The position numbers and the translations under genes were made by a program. A stretch of DNA of 10,586 bases from RGIG8748 sp045578205. GTDB taxonomy: Bacteria; Bacillota; Clostridia; UMGS1810. Each line of letters begins with the position of its first letter. Within the stretch, counting starts at the first letter, position 1. The stretch spans positions 1 through 10,586 of the forward strand of contig JAZNJU010000033.1 of NCBI GenBank assembly GCA_045578205.1, read 5' to 3'. Under the pieces are notes generated by a model. The model saw nothing but the letters and a program-made list of their open reading frames with translations. It did no database searches and was not told the origin of the DNA. Positions 6,860 through 10,586 of the stretch are shown in pieces.

Positions 6860-7150
6860 TTATTGTTTCGTCAAAAATCTAAGATAATATATTATATATT
6901 CAACATTTAACAGCAACACAACTATATCAGAAAAACAAAAGTTTTTTATTGATTTAATAATCAATATTAAAACTCCACACCCAACTAAAAAAGCAACAAT
7001 TCCTGATACAATCATATATTCTGGTCTAAAAATATAGAAAACATATTTTAATATTCCCATTTCAGATGTTGTATATTTTCCAATAGTCATATATACCGCT
7101 TGAAAAAGGATATTTATAATAGTAATTATATAAAACACTTTTCTCATCAT
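6860..7150 (-). CDS. Small three-helix membrane protein, candidate immunity protein
   Basis: This 96-residue, very hydrophobic protein has about three membrane segments: near residues 5-22 (VFYIITIINILFQAVYM), near 47-67 (MIVSGIVAFLVGCGVLILII) and near 75-91 (IVVLLLNVEYIIYYLRF). The start is the ATG at 7150 because GAGGAG lies 7 nt upstream; an in-frame TTG at 7165 lies within that ribosome site and is rejected. The upstream truncated frame stops with TGA at 7162-7164, so the ribosome site sits at its very end. Small membrane proteins in this position are frequent immunity proteins for pore-forming or membrane-active toxins, but nothing in the sequence names a family. Confidence 0.72.
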   Translation of the reverse strand: MMRKVFYIITIINILFQAVYMTIGKYTTSEMGILKYVFYIFRPEYMIVSGIVAFLVGCGVLILIIKSIKNFCFSDIVVLLLNVEYIIYYLRFLTKQ

Positions 7151-7157
7151 ATAAATT

Positions 7158-7163
7158 CTCCTC
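7158..7163 (-). promoter_or_regulatory. Ribosome binding site deciding the start at 7150
   Basis: GAGGAG on the minus strand sits 7 nt before ATG-ATG and overlaps the stop codon of the truncated upstream frame, so it fixes the start at 7150 and implies coupled translation. Confidence 0.75.
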
Positions 7164-7275
7164 AATTAAACCAATCAGACCAAACCCATCCTTTTGGCGT
7201 ATTTCCCCACTTTCCCCAAGGTGATACATCAATATCAGTGTGTTTTTGTGCCTGTGCCGGACCATAATAATTATA
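7162..7275 (-). pseudogene. Truncated C-terminal tail after repeat D
   Basis: About 37 residues are readable between repeat D and the TGA at 7162-7164, including NYYGPAQAQKHTDIDVSPWG and ending KGWVWSDWFN. It is the longest and most protein-like of the short tails, rich in Trp, Gly, Asp and His, as seen at the ends of secreted nuclease or glycan-binding domains. I cannot assign a family. It ends over the ribosome site of the 96-residue membrane protein. It looks like the end of a toxin tip whose body was lost at the repeat edge. Confidence 0.55.
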
Positions 7276-7352
7276 TGCTATTGGGGACGTGCCTCTTTTT
7301 GCACGTTGATGTTGTGTTAAAATGTGCAAAATCGGGCACGTCCCCATTTGCA
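7276..7352 (+). repeat. Palindromic interspersed repeat, copy D
   Basis: This is a full 77-bp unit; the 63-bp core (7283-7345) is identical to B, C and E. The left end is TGCTATT instead of TGCTGTT, a variant shared with copy F. It is followed by a related fragment, GACGTCCCCATTGTCC, at 7376-7391. Confidence 0.97.
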
Positions 7353-7401
7353 CTTTTGTCCGCCCCAAGTGTTGTGACGTCCCCATTGTCCAACAAGTGT
7401 C

Positions 7402-8304
7402 TCAATTCGAGAGTTTTGTTAAATTGATTTCCAATATGTTATAGAGTAGTTTTAAAACCTCATATTTGGAAGCGGTTTTTTGTGGGTTTAGTGTAGGTGA
7501 TAAAACTGTATGCATTTGACCTATGTTTTCATCATATTTGGAAATATATTCCATATCATAAATCAAATGTATATCCATAGTTTTATACGATGGTAATGCC
7601 CACAATGAAACTTCTTCTGCGTCGTGATAGTTAGACAATGAGTAGGAGGTGGGTTCACTTACGTCGATTAAATCGAGAAATTGAGCCACTCTTGCAACAA
7701 TCACAACAAGTTCTTCTCTTGTTATGGTTTTGTTTGGTTCAAAAGTTTCATTGGTCGTGCCTTTAACAATACCATTTTCATATGCTATTGCAATTGATTT
7801 GTAATAAGGTGATTCAGCAGCGATGTCATTAAAGGGTATTTGGGGATTTTCTTTTGTAGTACATCCCAAAAATTTTATGACTATATCACAAATTTCTGCT
7901 CGGTTAACGGTTGCATATGGCAAAATCGCACCCGCATCGTCGGTTTTGATAACTCCCCTGGAAAAGAATAAATTGCAAAGAGCAAAGGCATCACTATCTG
8001 TACAATATTTGAAATCGTCGGAAAATTCTGTTTCTTGTACCCAAAAAAACTCTATATCTCTGTCTTTGTCATTTTCGGAAATAGTACCCCACATTTGACC
8101 ATCAGTATACCCGCAAATGGGAATAGGAGTTTTGTCGTCTGAAAATCGAAGGCATACTAGATCTTCACAGGAGTAATTCTCACCATATATTTGCTCGAGT
8201 TGGGGAGATGGAACCGATTTTTTTATATGCATATTACAGGCAAATATGTTACCAAATTTTAAACAAGAAAAACACAATATAAATAATAATGCTAATTTTT
8301 TCAT
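7402..8304 (-). CDS. Secreted SLH-domain protein next to the RHS tip gene
   Basis: This 300-residue protein has a signal peptide (MKKLALLFILCFSCLKFGN). IFAC at 20-23 may be an atypical lipobox with C23, or signal peptidase I may cut after A22. An N-terminal unique region (about 24-100) contains several cysteines (C46, C51, C64). Three SLH-like units follow: about 102-147 (weak first helix, VNRAEICDIVIKF), 157-208 (strong: FNDIAAESPYYKSI, TFEPNKTITREEL) and 225-291 (degenerate, NYHDAEE...TASKYEVLKLL). It should be held at the cell wall. GGAGGAG lies 8 nt before the ATG, and the gene starts 24 bp after the RHS stop, so the two are probably co-transcribed. By position it is either the immunity partner of the HExxH tip or an unrelated surface protein. 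An SLH-anchored immunity protein would be unusual. Confidence 0.82.
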   Translation of the reverse strand: MKKLALLFILCFSCLKFGNIFACNMHIKKSVPSPQLEQIYGENYSCEDLVCLRFSDDKTPIPICGYTDGQMWGTISENDKDRDIEFFWVQETEFSDDFKYCTDSDAFALCNLFFSRGVIKTDDAGAILPYATVNRAEICDIVIKFLGCTTKENPQIPFNDIAAESPYYKSIAIAYENGIVKGTTNETFEPNKTITREELVVIVARVAQFLDLIDVSEPTSYSLSNYHDAEEVSLWALPSYKTMDIHLIYDMEYISKYDENIGQMHTVLSPTLNPQKTASKYEVLKLLYNILEINLTKLSN

Positions 8305-8310
8305 TGTTGC

Positions 8311-8320
8311 TTCTCCTCCA
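8311..8320 (-). promoter_or_regulatory. Strong ribosome binding site of the SLH gene
   Basis: TGGAGGAGAA on the minus strand lies in the 24-bp gap after the RHS stop, with GGAGGAG 8 nt before the ATG. It allows independent initiation on a shared transcript. Confidence 0.75.
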
Positions 8321-8328
8321 TTGAAAAA

Positions 8329-9435
8329 TCAACGCCAGTTATTTATATGTTCTACGATTAAAGTACTATGACTAATAAGGGTTGTTGCAAAAACTCTGTC
8401 AGAAAGATTTACATCTTCCCCCCATAAAGTCTGATTTGGATCACTTGTTAAAATATGTGGGAATTGTGCGTAATTATTAGTACCAATTATGTGATTGGTA
8501 ACAGTGTTTCTGGCATCATAGCCCATCTCTTGCCTAAATTGTTCTTCGACAGTTATAGCAGTGGCTTCTTTGTATTGTCTTTGAACATATTCAATAATGT
8601 CATTTTTAAGAGAATCATTAGGATCGGTAAAAGAGTATAAAATACTGTCATCTAAACCAGATTGTTTTGTATATGCGTGAGTTAATTCATGAATAAATGT
8701 TGATGTGACATTATCGTCATCCACAACACTTCCAATATTTATATCTCCATTAGTGTAACCGCCAGAAAGAGCATCATTTACTTCAATACCGCCAATTATT
8801 TTGGATTTAAAATTTACTCTAACATAATTATCATCGTTGGTGACAAAATAGTTTATTAAATTTCTGGCAACTTCAGAACCACCTTCAATTTGGTGTCCTT
8901 CCTCATATACAATAAAACCACTATTTTCATCATAACTATATCCAGAATCACCCGTTGCTTTTATTATTTGATTCACTAAAAAATCTGCTATTTTTGCGTT
9001 ACGAGGTTGCATTTTCATTCCTAACAAATCCACAAACATAACAGGATTTCCACTACAATACACATACCAGTTGCTACCGTCTTTTATTGGATCTTCCGTT
9101 AAGAATACACCAAGTTCTGTATCGTAGTATCTGTTCCTAAGGTACACAAGACCTGTCTCATAGTCCGTATACTGTCCTGTGTATCCAAAGGGATTTACTG
9201 TGTAGGTGTTATCTCCTGTGGGGTTTCCGTATGCGTCATATTCATACTCTTGGCATGTACCGTCTGTATGCATGAGTTTTGCCACGTCGCCTCTTGGTGT
9301 TGTGGCGTAAGTCTGCATAGTACCGTAGTTTGTGCTGTTGGGGACGTGCCTCTTTTTGCACGTTGATGTTGTGTTAAAATGTGCAAAATCGGGCACGTCC
9401 CCATTTGCATTTTTGGGACAAAAGGGGACGTACAT
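8329..9435 (-). CDS. RHS-repeat protein C-terminus with HExxH toxin-like tip, 5'-truncated
   Basis: RHS similarity starts at the inner edge of repeat E (about residue 36, position 9330). Residues 62-138 form the conserved RHS-associated core: EYEYDAYGNPTG, FGYTGQYTDYETGLVYLRNR, YYD..LGVFLTEDP, NWYVYCSGNPVMFVDLLG (DxxG end variant). The variable tip follows, about residues 139-368. It has FIHELTHAY at 247-255, an HExxH zinc motif (H249, E250, H253), with E297/E298 as possible third-ligand candidates. A metallopeptidase toxin such as an M91/NleD-like or other RHS-linked peptidase is plausible. The N-terminal shell of an RHS protein, usually over 1,000 residues, is missing. The ATG at 9435 lies inside a palindrome and has no good ribosome site; another ATG at 9318 is inside the RHS part. 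It is therefore an orphan tip, probably silent unless recombined or fused to an upstream frame. The SLH gene follows 24 bp later. Confidence 0.82.
   Translation of the reverse strand: MYVPFCPKNANGDVPDFAHFNTTSTCKKRHVPNSTNYGTMQTYATTPRGDVAKLMHTDGTCQEYEYDAYGNPTGDNTYTVNPFGYTGQYTDYETGLVYLRNRYYDTELGVFLTEDPIKDGSNWYVYCSGNPVMFVDLLGMKMQPRNAKIADFLVNQIIKATGDSGYSYDENSGFIVYEEGHQIEGGSEVARNLINYFVTNDDNYVRVNFKSKIIGGIEVNDALSGGYTNGDINIGSVVDDDNVTSTFIHELTHAYTKQSGLDDSILYSFTDPNDSLKNDIIEYVQRQYKEATAITVEEQFRQEMGYDARNTVTNHIIGTNNYAQFPHILTSDPNQTLWGEDVNLSDRVFATTLISHSTLIVEHINNWR
9333..9409 (+). repeat. Palindromic interspersed repeat, copy E
   Basis: This is a full 77-bp unit, core 9340-9402 identical to B, C and D. Its left edge is the exact place where RHS coding similarity begins, so this copy marks the truncation point of the RHS gene. 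Confidence 0.97.
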
Positions 9436-9470
9436 TTTTTGTCAACTTTTGTCCTCGTCCCCTTTTGTCC
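9416..9470. repeat. Second palindrome, GGACAAAAGGGGACG type
   Basis: The arms 9416-9430 and 9456-9470 are a perfect 15-bp inverted repeat (GGACAAAAGGGGACG and its complement) around a 25-nt loop that itself contains TTTTGTC motifs. It resembles the 77-bp repeat in its GGGGACG arm but differs elsewhere, so it is a related but separate element. It lies just after the TPR gene on the minus strand and might also slow transcription, though no U-tract follows. Confidence 0.9.
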
Positions 9471-9484
9471 TGCTGTCGGTGTCC

Positions 9485-9964
9485 CTATCTCTTGTTATTT
9501 AACTTGAAATAGCAAAATTCTATGTGATGATTGATTTTTTCTCTGGGAAATCCACATGCGTACAGTTTATTATATATATTTAATGCACTTTCATAATCTC
9601 TAAGACACAGGTAGGCATGAGCCTTGCCAAGACGTGCTGATGCTTGATTTGATGGGAAACATTCGCTTTGCGTGTAGTAAAAAAGTGCTTTTTCGGGATT
9701 TGCTAGTTTGATATAGCAATTTCCTATATTTAGGTTGTAATCTGAAATATGTTCGGGATTGGAACATAAATTCAACCCATGTAAATAAACTTCTATCGCT
9801 TTGCTTTCATAAAACAAATTCTCATAACATCTGCCAAGATAGAAATAGACCTCCTCGTTGTTTGGATCCGTTTTCGCATCTTTTTCAAACAACACTGACG
9901 CTTTTTTAAAATTACCATTGCTAAACAGTAACTTTGCTTCTTGTTTGTATTCATTGGGATACAT
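9485..9964 (-). CDS. TPR-repeat protein, downstream of a TPR pair
   Basis: This 159-residue cytoplasmic protein is made almost entirely of tetratricopeptide repeats, about four units: near residues 4-37 (NGNFKKASVLFEKDAKTDPNN), 38-71 (VYFYLGRCYENL..ESKAIEVY), 76-108 (NLNIGNCYIKLANPEKALFY) and 109-141 (ARLGKAHAYLCLRDYESALNIY). Such arrays bind partner proteins or peptides; the partner is unknown. The ATG at 9964 is preferred over an in-frame GTG at 9973 because AAAGG lies 8 nt before it. It overlaps the end of the upstream TPR gene by 14 bp, so the two are translated together. The second palindrome lies 14 bp after its stop. Confidence 0.85.
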   Translation of the reverse strand: MYPNEYKQEAKLLFSNGNFKKASVLFEKDAKTDPNNEEVYFYLGRCYENLFYESKAIEVYLHGLNLCSNPEHISDYNLNIGNCYIKLANPEKALFYYTQSECFPSNQASARLGKAHAYLCLRDYESALNIYNKLYACGFPREKINHHIEFCYFKLNNKR

Positions 9965-10538
9965 TTTCTTCACCTTTATTTTTAAGTTTAATCAGATTTT
10001 TGTTGTAAAACACATCTGTATTTTCAGGGTTTTTTTGCAATGCAAGTTCGTAATAGTACATGGCCTTTTGTGGATTGTTGGTTTTAAAATAGCACAAACC
10101 AATATTGTTGCAGTACATAGAAACATCCTCGTCACACGAACTTTTAGCAACTGCTTGTTCGTAAAACCTTATTGCTTCTGCATATCTTTTTTGTTTTTCA
10201 AAGTATACTCCCAGATAAAAGTAACAGTCGTCATTTTGAGGATTCATCAGCAAAGCAGTTTCCAAAAAAAACTTAGCAAGTTCGAATTTGTTTTGCAATA
10301 TGTATATTCTTCCCAAATTGTAGTAAATAGTTTCCCAATGTGTTTTCTTGGATAAATCAAGAAGAATGTTTTCCGCTGTCACATAGTCCCCAAGTCCTAT
10401 GTGACAGCATGCAATGTAGTTCGCATTTGTATTTGAAGGGTTTAATCTGAATGCTTTTTCAAAATATTCTAAAGCCTTTATAAAATCTTCATTCTCATAA
10501 TGCTTTTCGGCAATTTCAAAGATATCATAATATTCCAT
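9951..10538 (-). CDS. TPR-repeat protein, upstream of a TPR pair
   Basis: This 195-residue protein has about five TPR units: near residues 3-36 (EDFIKALEYFEKAFRLNPSN), 37-66, 69-102 (YYNLGRIYILQNKFELAKFF), 103-136 (CYFYLGVYFEKQKRYAEAIRFY) and 140-172 (NNIGLCYFKTNNPQKAMYYY). There is no signal peptide, so it should be a cytoplasmic scaffold. The ATG at 10538 is chosen because a near-perfect AAAGGAGGTG lies upstream; an in-frame GTG at 10547 is part of that site. The ribosome site abuts repeat F directly, leaving no room for a promoter, so transcription must come through the repeat from beyond the window. It overlaps the next TPR gene by 14 bp. The two proteins share repeat wording and are probably paralogues; a link to the RHS array is only positional. 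Confidence 0.87.
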   Translation of the reverse strand: MEYYDIFEIAEKHYENEDFIKALEYFEKAFRLNPSNTNANYIACCHIGLGDYVTAENILLDLSKKTHWETIYYNLGRIYILQNKFELAKFFLETALLMNPQNDDCYFYLGVYFEKQKRYAEAIRFYEQAVAKSSCDEDVSMYCNNIGLCYFKTNNPQKAMYYYELALQKNPENTDVFYNKNLIKLKNKGEENVSQ

Positions 10539-10544
10539 GTAAGA

Positions 10545-10554
10545 CACCTCCTTT
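10545..10554 (-). promoter_or_regulatory. Consensus Shine-Dalgarno at the edge of repeat F
   Basis: AAAGGAGGTG on the minus strand, with AGGAGG 8 nt before the ATG at 10538, decides that start over the GTG it contains. Its first base is the last base of repeat F, so the junction lies exactly at the ribosome site. Confidence 0.8.
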
Positions 10555-10586
10555 GCTATTGGGGACGTGCCTCTTTTTGCACGTTG
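10554..10586 (+). repeat. Palindromic interspersed repeat, copy F, cut by window end
   Basis: The first 33 bp of the 77-bp unit are present, TGCTATTGGGGACGTGCC and on to GCACGTTG, in the same orientation as all other copies. The left-end variant TGCTATT matches copy D. The rest lies outside the window. Confidence 0.93.

Noticed and set aside
5212..7352. CRISPR array
   Set aside because: The repeats are 77 bp, separated by hundreds of bases with genes, not by regular short spacers.
9858..10355. Plus-strand hydrophobic open frame across the TPR genes
   Set aside because: It is the complement of TPR helices, low in complexity and without a ribosome site; the minus-strand TPR proteins explain the DNA.
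5212..10586. Integron cassette array with attC sites
   Set aside because: The same-oriented hairpins after small promoterless genes look similar, but the ends lack the RYYYAAC and GTTRRRY core sites, and no tyrosine integrase is visible. The unit is also nearly invariant, unlike attC sites.

Overview
The window looks like chromosomal DNA from a low-GC Gram-positive anaerobe of the Clostridia. The signs are AT-rich wobble positions, strong AGGAGG-type ribosome binding sites, sigma-A-like promoters, S-layer homology (SLH) domains, a Bacillus/Clostridium-type class I aminotransferase and a cell-wall GH18 enzyme. The species cannot be fixed from sequence alone. Almost all genes are on the minus strand.

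Region 1 (1-4650) is ordinary chromosome. It holds the 5' end of trmL (tRNA wobble methyltransferase), a PatA/AraT-like aminotransferase with its own consensus promoter and a perfect terminator hairpin, and an SLH-anchored GH18 protein. A divergent lipoprotein with a ComEC-like metallo-beta-lactamase fold follows; it appears to have lost most of its metal ligands. A 15-bp stem at 4612-4645 closes this region.

Region 2 (4661-9435) is an accessory array on the minus strand. A 77-bp hairpin-forming repeat occurs five times here in full, always in the same orientation, plus one truncated tandem copy and several short end echoes. Four full copies share an identical 63-bp core. Immediately 5'-to-3' (minus strand) after each full copy comes a truncated protein C-terminus, whose stop codon overlaps or lies next to the start of a small gene. 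The best preserved example (8329-9435) is the end of an RHS-repeat protein with a C-terminal HExxH (metallopeptidase-like) tip, followed by a secreted SLH protein. The other four have only 23-38 residue tails, followed by a small membrane-anchored protein, a DUF5071-like protein, a second anchored protein and a small multi-pass membrane protein. The simplest reading is a graveyard or reservoir of RHS toxin-tip/immunity pairs, each cut at the same repeat.

Region 3 (9485-10586) has a second, different palindrome (9416-9470), two overlapping TPR-protein genes and, at the window edge, a sixth repeat copy, so the array probably continues. No convincing promoter is seen between 4661 and 10586, so these genes probably depend on read-through from upstream. 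The toxin/immunity assignments are inferred from layout and RHS biology; the repeats, junctions and overlaps are read directly from the sequence.
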